Origin: Opitutus sp.
GTDB lineage: Bacteria > Verrucomicrobiota > Verrucomicrobiia > Opitutales > Opitutaceae
DNA: 64,000 nt
Direction: 5' to 3'
Assembly: GCA_024707325.1 (NCBI GenBank)
Contig: JANPZY010000004.1
Location: forward strand, 434,001 to 498,000
The notes under the pieces were generated by a model that worked only from the letters and a program-made list of their open reading frames with translations, had not been told where the DNA came from and made no database searches. The number at the start of each line of letters is the position of its first letter. Within the stretch, counting starts at the first letter, position 1. Below, piece after piece: positions 46,430 to 54,707 of this stretch. A program made the position numbers and the translations under genes.

Positions 46430-47812
46430 CTATTCGGCAATCGACGCGCTCGGCACTTCGGGCCGGCTCGGCGGGACGACAACCGTGTCGGGCACTTTCG
46501 GCGGCCAGACAAGATTGAGAAACAATGCCGTGAGACCGCCGGCAGAAATGCCTGACTCGAGCAACGCCTGCGCGAAACCGGGCAGGCTGTGAATCAACGC
46601 CGGTTGCGTCGGCAGACCGAGACCGACGCCGAGCGACAGCGCCACGATCACGCCTTCGCGTTGACCGAGTCCAGCGCTCACGAGCAGGCGCAAACCGGAG
46701 ACCGCCACGAGCCCGAACATCAACACCGCGAGTCCGCCCAGCACCGGCGGCGGCATTGCAGTCACCCAACGTCCCACCGCAGGCACCAAGCCGAGCACGA
46801 CGAGAATGCCGGCCATGACGTAACCGATGCGCCGACTCGCGACGCCGGTGATCTGGATGACGCCGTTGTTCTGCGCGTAGGTCGCGCTCGGGAAACCGCC
46901 GAAGAGCGCCGAGAGCGTGCTCAGCGAACCATCGACGAGCACACCACCGGAGAGACGCCGCCAGTGCGCGGGGCCTTCGGTTTCCACGCCGGAAAGCTGT
47001 TCGGTCGCGGTCATGTCGCCCATCGCTTCGAGCACGGAGACGAGATAGATGAACGCAAACGGCAGCGCGAATTTCCAATCGAAGGCGAAGCCGTGCGGCA
47101 GAAAATGAGGAATCGTGATCCACGAGCCCGAACTCGGCGCCGGTGCGCTGAGACCGCCAAATGCAGCGCAGAGCACGCAGCCGACGACCACGCCGACGGC
47201 GGCACCGACGATGCGGAGCCACGGTTTTCCGAGCGCCTGCGTGAGCGCAATCACCGCGATGACGACGGCGCCGACCAGGAGACTTTGCCAGAGCGGCGCG
47301 CCTTCATACAGCGGCGTCGCCAGACTGAAATACGCCGAAGGAATGAGCGACGCGCCGATCAGCAGCACGACCACGCCGGAAACGAGCGGAGTGAACACAC
47401 GTCGCAATCGCGAGAGCAGCGGCGAGAGGACGATCAAGAGCGGCGCGGTGACGCACGACATGCCGAACATGAGAGCGAGCCCGCCGGCTGCACCCGCCTG
47501 CGCGAGGGGTTGAAGAAACGCGAAGCTGGTGCCCGTGACGCTGAGCAGCCCCGAACCAAACGGACCCCGTTGACGGCATTGCAGAAACGCACCCACCGCC
47601 GACGCGAGCAGCGCGATGCTGACGAGATACGCGGTGGTTTCGGGAGGAAACTTGAGAATGCCCGCAAGAATCAGCGGCGGCGTGATGGTGCCGACCACCA
47701 TCGCTGAAACGTGCTGGGCACCGACGAGGAAGGCCGCGCCAAAAGGCACGCGTGCTTCCAGTCCATACACCAGCGGGGGTAACTCCGTCGACGAGCCGGA
47801 ATGATTGTGCAC
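46430..47812 (-). CDS. NCS2-family xanthine/uracil permease
   Basis: 460 residues from a GTG at 47812 (VHNHSGSSTELPPLVYGLEA). About 12-14 TM helices. NCS2 features: LVGAQHVSAMVVGTITPPLI near TM1 with the conserved QH motif, FAFIYLVSVLEAMGDMTATE (TM8), and GGFPSATYAQNNGVIQITGV (NAT signature region, helix 10). It imports a purine or pyrimidine base by proton symport; the substrate is not fixed by sequence. It is downstream of the TonB receptor on the same strand, separated by a terminator, and opens the purine island. Confidence 0.9.
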   Translation of the reverse strand: MHNHSGSSTELPPLVYGLEARVPFGAAFLVGAQHVSAMVVGTITPPLILAGILKFPPETTAYLVSIALLASAVGAFLQCRQRGPFGSGLLSVTGTSFAFLQPLAQAGAAGGLALMFGMSCVTAPLLIVLSPLLSRLRRVFTPLVSGVVVLLIGASLIPSAYFSLATPLYEGAPLWQSLLVGAVVIAVIALTQALGKPWLRIVGAAVGVVVGCVLCAAFGGLSAPAPSSGSWITIPHFLPHGFAFDWKFALPFAFIYLVSVLEAMGDMTATEQLSGVETEGPAHWRRLSGGVLVDGSLSTLSALFGGFPSATYAQNNGVIQITGVASRRIGYVMAGILVVLGLVPAVGRWVTAMPPPVLGGLAVLMFGLVAVSGLRLLVSAGLGQREGVIVALSLGVGLGLPTQPALIHSLPGFAQALLESGISAGGLTALFLNLVWPPKVPDTVVVPPSRPEVPSASIAE

Positions 47813-47867
47813 GCGCGAGGATGAGCAAACCCCACGCCACGCGGCAGCTCTATTCACGGACGATGTC

Positions 47868-47898
47868 CAAAAAAAGCCGCCCTCCGAAGAGGGCGGCT
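47868..47898 (-). terminator. Intrinsic terminator after the TonB receptor gene
   Basis: Arms AGCCGCCCTC (47875-47884) and GAGGGCGGCT (47889-47898), loop CGAA, with a seven-base T-run on the minus strand. It lies 22 bp past the receptor stop. Confidence 0.92.
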
Positions 47899-47920
47899 GA
47901 AGCAAACGCTGCTGACTCGC

Positions 47921-50275
47921 TTAGAAGGTATACTTGACCGTGAACTGCAACTGCGTGCCCGGGAGAGCCAGGATCGAGCCGTTGCCGTAAACGGCGTTCG
48001 GCGGCGACCAGTTCTCCTCGTCGGTCGCATTGAGGACCGTGAGGCGATACTCCCACTGCTTGGTGGTGTAGCTGGCGCCGAGGTCGAGCGTGTATTGCGT
48101 CGGGATGACGAGGTTGCCGGCAACGTTGTTGTTGATCGGGCCTGTCACGACCGTGTTGGCATTCACGCCGAAGCCGTTGGCGAATTTGTAGGAGATGAGC
48201 GCGTTGAACAGGTGCGAGGGCAGACCCGAGACGCGGGTGACCGTGCCGATCGGAACCGTGCCGTTGGCGTTGCCCGGGGGCAGCTCCGTCGCGCCGCCGA
48301 ACAAACCGTAGTGGAACGGAGCCGAGGACTCGGCATCGATGTAGGAATACGAGAGCGTCGCGTAGAGGCGCTTGTTGGGCTGGAAGTTCACCTCGGACTC
48401 GAAGCCCTTGTATTTGAACTGCTGGATGACCGTGCTGCTGGTCGCCTTGGCGGTGCGCTTCTGGTCGTAGACCGCGAAATTCAGGAAGACCTTGCCGTCG
48501 GCGAGCGAGTATTTGGTGCCGAGTTCGAACAGCTCGCTGGGCTGCAGGAAGTTTTCCTTGTCGAGGAAGTAACCACCGTTGCCGTCTTCGGCCCAGCCCG
48601 TAATGCCGCCGCCGTTGCCGACCGCACCCGAGGTGTTCTTGCTCTTGTTATAGGTGAAGTAGACGCTTGAGTTCGTAGTGGGCTTGAAGATGATCGAGCC
48701 GTTGTAGTTCGGAATGCTCACGTTGATCGAACGGCTGCCGTCGCCGCCGACGAGGTAAGGCGTGAGCGGCTCACGCACCCAGGCGTGGAAGAAGTCGACG
48801 CGACCGCCGGCCTTGATTGTGAGCTTGTCGTTGATGTCCCACGAGCCTTGCGCGAACGGTCCGACGGTGGTCGCCCGGCTGTCATTGGTGTCGCCGTTGA
48901 TCACACCGGGAGTCGCGTAGCGATCGGGCCAGCCGGGGATCGGTTGACCGATGAAGCGGCCGTAGAACGCGGGCGAGTTATACACGTTGATGTAAGCGTG
49001 GTCCTTCGTGAGATCCCAGACGTTGGCCGGCTCGAAGAAGTAATCGTCGTAGGCCTTGGTGCGCTGCCAGCGAAGGTCGACACCGGTGTTGAGGTCGATG
49101 GCGCCGAGATCGAAGATGAACTCGGAGCGGTTCTCCGCGAACATCGACGGATCGATCACTTCATTATAGTAGTAGCTGCTGAGCGTGTCGCGCTTCGTGT
49201 AGCTGAAGATCGAGGTGTTCTTGAGCTCGAGCTTGTCGGAGATGTTCACCTTCTGAATGGCCTGCACGACGAACTCATTGCCATTGGAATTGTCGCCCGG
49301 CTTGAGCAGGCGGAGGTGGCGATTGAGTTTCACCTCGGGGCCCCAGGCCATGATGTTGCCGCTGTCGAGCACGTGCTCGGAGTTCTGCGCATCGGACGGC
49401 GTGGCGTTGGCACCATTGTTGATGTTGATGCCGGTCGTATACATGCCGTTGTCGATCAGGTTCTGGGTGACGCGGTTGACGCCCCAGTTTTCCGTGTAGC
49501 TCGCGATGAACGCCTGCGCGGTGAGGAACAACTCATAGCGGTCGCTCGGACGGAAGGTCAGCGCACCGTAGATCGAGTGCGTGCGCTTGTGGCCGTCGGT
49601 GAAGTAACCCTCGCTGTTCTCGCCCGAGTAGGAGAAGCGGTAAGCGACTTGATTCGAGATCGGGCCGCCCGTGTCGAGCATCCACTTGTTCGTGTTATAC
49701 GAACCGATCGTGTAGCTGACGGTGGTCTTCGGAGCGTCGAAGTAGGGACGCTTGGTGATAAGGTCGATGAAGCCACCGACATACATCGAGGTGCCCTGCA
49801 CCGCGGTGGCGGGACCCTTCACGATGTTGACGGACTCGACCGAGTTGAAGTCGAGCGGGAGACCGTTGCCGTTGGACGTGATGCGCGCACGCACGCCGTT
49901 GATGAACAAGTCGGCGGACTGGCCGCGAATGCTGGCGTTGGCCGGCGCGCCGAAGTTCGTCGTGGTGAACGCGCTCGAAGTCAGCTTCGAGAAGTCCAGC
50001 ACGTCGGAGATCGCGATATCGCTCAACTGCTGACGCGAGATGATCGTCACGTTGCGCGGCACATCGACGATGTTGTCGTTGGTTCCGAACACCGAGTTAA
50101 AGGGACGCGAGGTGGGTAGGATCTGCTGTTCGATCGGCACGTCGCTGACCTCGAGGCGGTCGAGCTGCACCGTATCTCCTGAAGCGTCCGCGTCGGCCGA
50201 CTGAGCCGCGAGGCGGAGCGACACCGCCGAGGCCAGCACCAAGGCGGAGACGCTGGAATGGATGAGTTTTTTCAT
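47921..50275 (-). CDS. TonB-dependent outer-membrane receptor
   Basis: 784 residues from the ATG at 50275, which starts a signal peptide (MKKLIHSSVSALVLASAVSL, then RLAAQ). Plug domain residues ~40-170: VDVPRNVTIISRQQLSDIAI, ASIRGQSADLFINGVRARI, DFNSVESVNIVKGPATAVQG and GGFIDLITKRP. The rest is a 22-strand-type barrel ending in LQFTVKYTF with the terminal Phe. Such receptors in Opitutaceae carry siderophores, glycans or other large nutrients. Here it is divergent (140 bp) from a purine nucleoside permease gene and flanked by base permeases, so nucleoside or purine uptake is a reasonable but untested proposal. A terminator follows. Confidence 0.92.
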   Translation of the reverse strand: MKKLIHSSVSALVLASAVSLRLAAQSADADASGDTVQLDRLEVSDVPIEQQILPTSRPFNSVFGTNDNIVDVPRNVTIISRQQLSDIAISDVLDFSKLTSSAFTTTNFGAPANASIRGQSADLFINGVRARITSNGNGLPLDFNSVESVNIVKGPATAVQGTSMYVGGFIDLITKRPYFDAPKTTVSYTIGSYNTNKWMLDTGGPISNQVAYRFSYSGENSEGYFTDGHKRTHSIYGALTFRPSDRYELFLTAQAFIASYTENWGVNRVTQNLIDNGMYTTGININNGANATPSDAQNSEHVLDSGNIMAWGPEVKLNRHLRLLKPGDNSNGNEFVVQAIQKVNISDKLELKNTSIFSYTKRDTLSSYYYNEVIDPSMFAENRSEFIFDLGAIDLNTGVDLRWQRTKAYDDYFFEPANVWDLTKDHAYINVYNSPAFYGRFIGQPIPGWPDRYATPGVINGDTNDSRATTVGPFAQGSWDINDKLTIKAGGRVDFFHAWVREPLTPYLVGGDGSRSINVSIPNYNGSIIFKPTTNSSVYFTYNKSKNTSGAVGNGGGITGWAEDGNGGYFLDKENFLQPSELFELGTKYSLADGKVFLNFAVYDQKRTAKATSSTVIQQFKYKGFESEVNFQPNKRLYATLSYSYIDAESSAPFHYGLFGGATELPPGNANGTVPIGTVTRVSGLPSHLFNALISYKFANGFGVNANTVVTGPINNNVAGNLVIPTQYTLDLGASYTTKQWEYRLTVLNATDEENWSPPNAVYGNGSILALPGTQLQFTVKYTF

Positions 50276-50415
50276 GTGTGTTGTTAAGCTAGGTGTCGGG
50301 GCCGCAGTTAAGCAGGTCATATACCAGTTCGGTTGCGCAGCACACTCGCCGTGGACGTGCAATAAACCCGTGGTGTTTCGCGGCATGACGCGTGCTCACA
50401 CCGAGCTTCATCCCT
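50276..50415. promoter_or_regulatory. Shared divergent promoter region of TonB receptor and NUP genes
   Basis: The 140 bp between the two divergent starts must hold both promoters. It includes an AT-richer patch (CATATACC near 50321) and a GTGCAATAAAC patch near 50356 that could be -10 elements, but I see no convincing -35/-10 pair and no clear operator. Coregulation of uptake and permease genes is suggested by the arrangement. Confidence 0.35.
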
Positions 50416-51495
50416 ATGCAGCAACTTCATCGTGTTAGCCGTGCGCTCGTCGTGGGCGCGTTTGTCCTCCTCTCCCTCGTGTCGGCCGCCGCCGATGTGA
50501 TCCGCCCGCGCGTCGTCGTCGTCGCGATGTTCGAGATCGGCGAGGACACCGGTGACATGCCCGGCGAATTTCAATATTGGGTCGAGCGCGAGAAACTGGA
50601 CCGCGTGCTCCCCTTTCCCGCCGGTCACCGCAACCTGCGTCTCAATGCCGACGGCACCGTGCTCGGCGTCGTGACCGGCATGGGCAACTCCAATGCCGCC
50701 GCGTCCATCATGGCCCTCGGCCTGGATCCGCGCTTCGATCTCTCCAAGAGCTACTGGCTGATCGCCGGCATCGCGGGCATCGATCCCGCGGACGGCTCGG
50801 TCGGCTCTGCGGTGTGGGCCGACTTCACCGTCGAAGGCGATCTCGGCCACGAAATCGACGCGCGCGAAATCCCTGCCGATTGGAAAACGGGCTACGTGCC
50901 GATGCGGAAAAAGAAACCTTATCAGCTTCCGATGCAGCCCGCGGCAGAACGCGTGGACAACGCCTATCAATTCAACCCCGACCTTCTCCGCTGGGCCTAC
51001 GAACTGACGAAGGACACCGAGCTCATGGAAACGCCCGAAATTCTGAAATTCCGCTCGCACTACACCGACACACCGAACGCGCTCAAATCGCCGTCCGTGT
51101 CCATCGGTTCGAATCTCGCTTCCAGCACCTACTGGCACGGCAAGCTGCTCAACGAGTGGGCCAACGATTGGGTGCACTATTATACAGAAGGCCGCGGCAA
51201 CTACGTCACCACCGCGATGGAAGACACCGGCACGATGCGCTCGCTCACCAATCTCACCCGCGCCGGTCGCGCCGACGTCAATCGCGTGCTCCTGCTCCGC
51301 ACCGCGAGCAATCACGACATGCAGTGGCCCGGTGCCACCGCGGCCGAAAGCCTCGATGGCGAGAGCATCGGACACTATTCGGCCTTCATCCCCTCCGTGG
51401 ATGCGGCTCATCGCGTCGGCAGCCGCGTCGTTCACGCGCTCGTCGAGGGCTGGTCCCGTTACGAAAACGAAATCCCCTCCGCTCCGGCCCCATGA
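50416..51495 (+). CDS. Purine nucleoside permease (NUP) family protein, secreted
   Basis: 359 residues from the ATG at 50416, with a signal peptide (SRALVVGAFVLLSLVSAAA). Matches the NUP family: RPRVVVVAMFEIGEDTGDMP, VLGVVTGMGNSNAAASIMAL, YWLIAGIAGIDPADGSVGSA, DTGTMRSLTNLTRAGRADVN and RTASNHDMQWPG. Although named a permease, it has no TM helices beyond the signal, and the family is related to the nucleoside phosphorylase fold, so binding or hydrolysis of nucleosides in the periplasm is as likely as transport. Its TGA overlaps the next start (ATGA). First gene of a four-gene unit. Confidence 0.87.
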   Translation: MQQLHRVSRALVVGAFVLLSLVSAAADVIRPRVVVVAMFEIGEDTGDMPGEFQYWVEREKLDRVLPFPAGHRNLRLNADGTVLGVVTGMGNSNAAASIMALGLDPRFDLSKSYWLIAGIAGIDPADGSVGSAVWADFTVEGDLGHEIDAREIPADWKTGYVPMRKKKPYQLPMQPAAERVDNAYQFNPDLLRWAYELTKDTELMETPEILKFRSHYTDTPNALKSPSVSIGSNLASSTYWHGKLLNEWANDWVHYYTEGRGNYVTTAMEDTGTMRSLTNLTRAGRADVNRVLLLRTASNHDMQWPGATAAESLDGESIGHYSAFIPSVDAAHRVGSRVVHALVEGWSRYENEIPSAPAP

Positions 51496-52253
51496 GCCGT
51501 CGTTCGCTCTTCCTCGTAGCATTGTGGTGCGTCGCCGTCGTCCGCGGCGCACCGGCCTCACCGGCCGATGTGCTCATCGTCGCTGACGAAACCGTGATCG
51601 CTCCGCTGCGCGGAAACCTCTCCGAGAGCGTCACCACCACGCGGGCGAGTTGGACCTTTGGAGCGGGACGCTCGCCGGGAAATCCGTCGTGCTCGCCCGC
51701 TCCGAGGGCGATCCACTCAACGCCGTCGCGGTCACCACCCTCGCGATCCGGCAACACGCACCGCGGCTGATCGTCACTGCAGGCATCGCGCGCGCCCACG
51801 ATCCCGAGCTTCGCTCCGGCGATCTGGTCGTGAGTGAAAAAATTCGCCGCCATCGACGGCATGGTCACCGAACACCGCGAAGCTCGGCGAAGGCAGCGAT
51901 GGCGCGACGTGGCAGAAGCTCCCCACGCACTGATGACGCCGGGCGAAAAGGAAGTTTATATCGATTCGTTCCCCGCCGATGCCTCCGCCGCTGCGGTAGC
52001 GCTTCGGCTGCAGCCGCGCAGCGGTCGCACGATTTCCGGAGTGCTCGGCTCTGCCCACCAAATCAATCGCGAGGCCGATCGCATTGCCGCCCTGCGCGCC
52101 CTTTGGGGCACGAGTTCGGAAGACACCGAGAGCGCGCACGTCGCAGGCTGCGCGAAGTTGTTCGGCATACCCGCGGTTGGACTTCGCGTGATCGATGGCG
52201 ATCCGTCCGAGGTCACAGCGCTCACGCTTCAATTTTTGGAGGCTTGGAAATGA
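51492..52253 (+). CDS. Secreted nucleosidase-like protein (two compensating frame disruptions)
   Basis: About 253 residues after correction. Signal peptide MSRRSLFLVALWCVAVVRGA. The nucleoside phosphorylase/nucleosidase fold is seen in GKSVVLARSEGDPLNAVAVT, RLIVTAGIARAHDPELRSGD, GVLGSAHQINREADRIAAL and EDTESAHVAGCAKLFGIPAV (position of the catalytic Glu-Ser-Glu loop) with VGLRVIDGDPSEV. Frame is lost at TTT 51657-51659 (one T apparently missing, joining RASWTF to WSGTLAG) and restored at six As 51837-51842 (one too many, joining DLVVSEK to FAAIDGMV). It overlaps both neighbours by 4 bp, which argues for a functional gene with sequencing errors. Confidence 0.8.
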
Positions 52254-53068
52254 AACGACTCACGTTCGCTTTCTTCATCCTTTTTTCCGCGACGCTTCAC
52301 GCCGCCGACCCCGTCGATGTGCTCGTGCAGGGCGCGGAAAATCCCGAGGTTCGTGAAATCGTCGCGGCCCTCGGCCCGACCGCAGAAAAAACCACCATCG
52401 GTCCATTCACGTTTTGGATCGGCCACATCGGTCCGCATCGCGTGGCGGTCTCGCTCACCGGCCAGGCCGTCATCAACTGCACCACCTCCACAATTCTCGG
52501 CATCGAGGAGTTTCAGCCGAAGCTCATCGTCAATCAGGGCACCAGCGGCGCACAGGCGCCGTATCTGAGTTTGCACGACATCATCGTGGGTCGCCGCGCA
52601 CTCGATTACGGCGGTTTCGTCTCTCCTGTGCGCGCGCCGGGTGAAGGCAGTGCACCGCTTTCCTGGACGACGCTGCCGCAGCAACTGCGCGACCCGAAAA
52701 CGGGCGCGTTGCTCGCCTACCCCGAAGGCTTCGAAGGCGACGCCGAGTGCATCGAGGTCGCGCTGCGCACGCGCAATCGCATGGGCCGCGTTTTTCCCGG
52801 CGTCATCGGTTCCGCGCATGAGATCAACCTCGAGCTCGATCGCGTGCGGTGGTCCGCACAAACCTTTGGCATGGATGTGGAGGAAATGGAGTCCGGCCAC
52901 GTCGCCGCGCTGGCGCACGCGTATGGAATCCGCTACATCGCGTTCCGTGTGGTGAGTGACGCTCCCTACGAAGGCGTTCCTTTCTACGCGCTCGCGGCCC
53001 GCGCGACCGCGCTCTTCACCGTCGATTTTCTCCGCAATCTTCCTCCTCTCCCGGGAACTGCCCGCTGA
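52250..53068 (+). CDS. Secreted 5'-methylthioadenosine/nucleoside nucleosidase-like protein
   Basis: 272 residues with a signal peptide (MKRLTFAFFILFSATLHA). PNP_UDP_1-type fold: VAVSLTGQAVINCTTSTILG, PKLIVNQGTSGAQAPYLSLH, DIIVGRRALDYGGFVSPV, VEEMESGHVAALAHAYGIRY (the MEx2 purine/ribose-binding block) and AFRVVSDAPYEG with the catalytic Asp. A good Shine-Dalgarno (GGAGG at 52238-52242) precedes the ATG, and the start overlaps the previous stop. Known cytoplasmic homologues split MTA, SAH or inosine; this one is predicted periplasmic and may release bases for the permease encoded 8 bp downstream. Confidence 0.87.
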   Translation: MKRLTFAFFILFSATLHAADPVDVLVQGAENPEVREIVAALGPTAEKTTIGPFTFWIGHIGPHRVAVSLTGQAVINCTTSTILGIEEFQPKLIVNQGTSGAQAPYLSLHDIIVGRRALDYGGFVSPVRAPGEGSAPLSWTTLPQQLRDPKTGALLAYPEGFEGDAECIEVALRTRNRMGRVFPGVIGSAHEINLELDRVRWSAQTFGMDVEEMESGHVAALAHAYGIRYIAFRVVSDAPYEGVPFYALAARATALFTVDFLRNLPPLPGTAR

Positions 53069-53076
53069 CCACTTCC

Positions 53077-54414
53077 ATGCTCAACCGCATCTTCAAACTC
53101 CAAGAGAATCGCACGACCGTCGGTCGTGAGCTCCAGGCCGGACTCACGACTTTTGCCGCGATGGCTTACATCCTCGCGGTCAATCCCGACATCCTCTCCG
53201 CCACCGGCATGGACAAGGGCGCGCTGGTCACCGTCACCGCAATGACGGCCGCAATCGCGACGGTGATCATGGCGCTCATGACCAACTACCCGATCGCGCT
53301 CGCACCGGGCATGGGCATCAATGCGTTCTTCACCTTCACGATCGTGCTCGGCGCCGGCGTGCCGTGGTCCGAGGCGCTGGGCATGGTATTCGTCAACGGC
53401 ATCGTGTTCTTCGTCCTCTCCGTCACCGGCGTGCGCGAAAAGATCATCGCTGCGATCCCGCACTCACTGAAGCTCGCGGTCACCTGCGGCATCGGACTTT
53501 TCATCGCATTCATCGGTCTGAAAAATGGCGGTGTGATCGTCGCGAATCCCGCGACCTACGTCTCGCACGGTGATTTCTCCTCGGGCCCGGTCGCGCTGTG
53601 CCTCGGCGGCATCGTGCTCACGGCGATCCTCGTCGCGCGCCGCGTGCCGGGCGCAATCGTCATCGCAATCGGCGTCACCACGCTCCTCGGCGTTTTCATT
53701 CCCTCGGGTAGCGGCGCGCACGTGACGCAGCTGCCGTCGAGCTTCGTCTCGCTGCCCGCGTCGCCGGAGCCGCTGCTCTTCAAGCTGACGTTCGGCTTTC
53801 TCACCAACTCGACCGCATTCTTCGTCGCGCTGCCGCTGATCCTCACGCTGCTGCTCGTCGACATGTTCGACAACATCGGCACGCTCATCGGCGTCACGAA
53901 GCGCGCCGGTTTCCTTCAACCCGACGGCACGCTGCCGAAAGCCGGTCGCGCGCTGGTCGCGGATTCTACCGCAACGCTGCTTAGCGCGCTCTGCGGCACA
54001 TCCACGGTCGTCAGCTACATCGAATCGGCGTCTGGCGTCGAAGCCGGCGGGCGCACGGGTCTCACCACCGTCACGACCGCTGCGCTGATGTTGGGCGCGC
54101 TGTTCTTCACGCCACTTATTCTGGCCGTGCCCGCCGCAGCGACGGCACCGGCGCTCGTGATCGTCGGCGTGTTCATGATGCAGTCAGTGATCGAAATCGA
54201 CATGAAGGATTTCACGGTCGCCGCTCCGGCGGTCATCACGATCCTCGCGATTCCGCTCACCTTCAGCATCGCGGAAGGCATCGGCATGGGCCTCATCTGC
54301 GCCGTGCTGCTCGCGATCGGCCTCGGCCGTCCGAAGTCTCTCACGCCCCTCGCCTACGCCATCGCCGCGATCTTCTTCCTCGAGTTCTTCAAGATCTGGC
54401 CGTTCCACGGCTGA
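53077..54414 (+). CDS. NCS2 permease, AzgA-like (adenine/guanine/hypoxanthine)
   Basis: 445 residues, about 12-13 TM helices. Starts LNRIFKLQENRTTVGRELQA with the family segment AGLTTFAAMAYILAVNPDIL, then MTNYPIALAPGMGINAFFTF, LPLILTLLLVDMFDNIGTLI and ADSTATLLSALCGTSTVVSY with IESASGVEAGGRTGLT. These match the AzgA/PbuG branch of NCS2, known purine-base proton symporters. It is the last gene of the NUP-nucleosidase unit and is followed by a terminator. Confidence 0.93.
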   Translation: MLNRIFKLQENRTTVGRELQAGLTTFAAMAYILAVNPDILSATGMDKGALVTVTAMTAAIATVIMALMTNYPIALAPGMGINAFFTFTIVLGAGVPWSEALGMVFVNGIVFFVLSVTGVREKIIAAIPHSLKLAVTCGIGLFIAFIGLKNGGVIVANPATYVSHGDFSSGPVALCLGGIVLTAILVARRVPGAIVIAIGVTTLLGVFIPSGSGAHVTQLPSSFVSLPASPEPLLFKLTFGFLTNSTAFFVALPLILTLLLVDMFDNIGTLIGVTKRAGFLQPDGTLPKAGRALVADSTATLLSALCGTSTVVSYIESASGVEAGGRTGLTTVTTAALMLGALFFTPLILAVPAAATAPALVIVGVFMMQSVIEIDMKDFTVAAPAVITILAIPLTFSIAEGIGMGLICAVLLAIGLGRPKSLTPLAYAIAAIFFLEFFKIWPFHG

Positions 54415-54451
54415 GTTCAGGATTCGAGAAACAAAACTCTCAGAGAACACA

Positions 54452-54476
54452 GAGGGCGCGAGTCGCCCTCTTTTTT
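54452..54476 (+). terminator. Intrinsic terminator after the AzgA-like permease gene
   Basis: Arms GAGGGCG (54452-54458) and CGCCCTC (54464-54470), loop CGAGT, followed by six Ts. Confidence 0.9.
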
Positions 54477-54642
54477 GTGGCCGAAATCTCCCAACCTCCC
54501 CGCGGCAAACCATCAGTTTCCAAGCCCCACCGGATTGATTCCGCCTCTCCCGCTTTCCTCATCCCTAAAGAAATCAGCTCCCCCTGATTTCCTGAGTTCC
54601 AGATAAATTCGGCCCAAAGCCGCACATCTCACCGCTCAAAAC

Positions 54643-54684
54643 ACAAACGGTCTCGGCGAGCCACTGCTCACCGAGACCGTTTGT
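54643..54684 (-). terminator. Intrinsic terminator after adenine deaminase gene (bidirectional)
   Basis: 18-base arms ACAAACGGTCTCGGCGAG (54643-54660) and CTCACCGAGACCGTTTGT (54667-54684) pair with one mismatch. T-rich sequence follows on both strands. It lies 24 bp past the ade stop. The 166 bp between it and the previous terminator hold only a small hairpin (AAATCAG/CTGATTT near 54570-54590). Confidence 0.88.
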
Positions 54685-54707
54685 TTTACGAACGAGAAAC
54701 GACGCGC

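Noticed and set aside
48785..50119. Plus-strand frame (444 codons) inside the TonB receptor gene
   Set aside because: Val/Arg/Asp-rich antisense shadow; the receptor on the minus strand has plug, barrel and terminal Phe.
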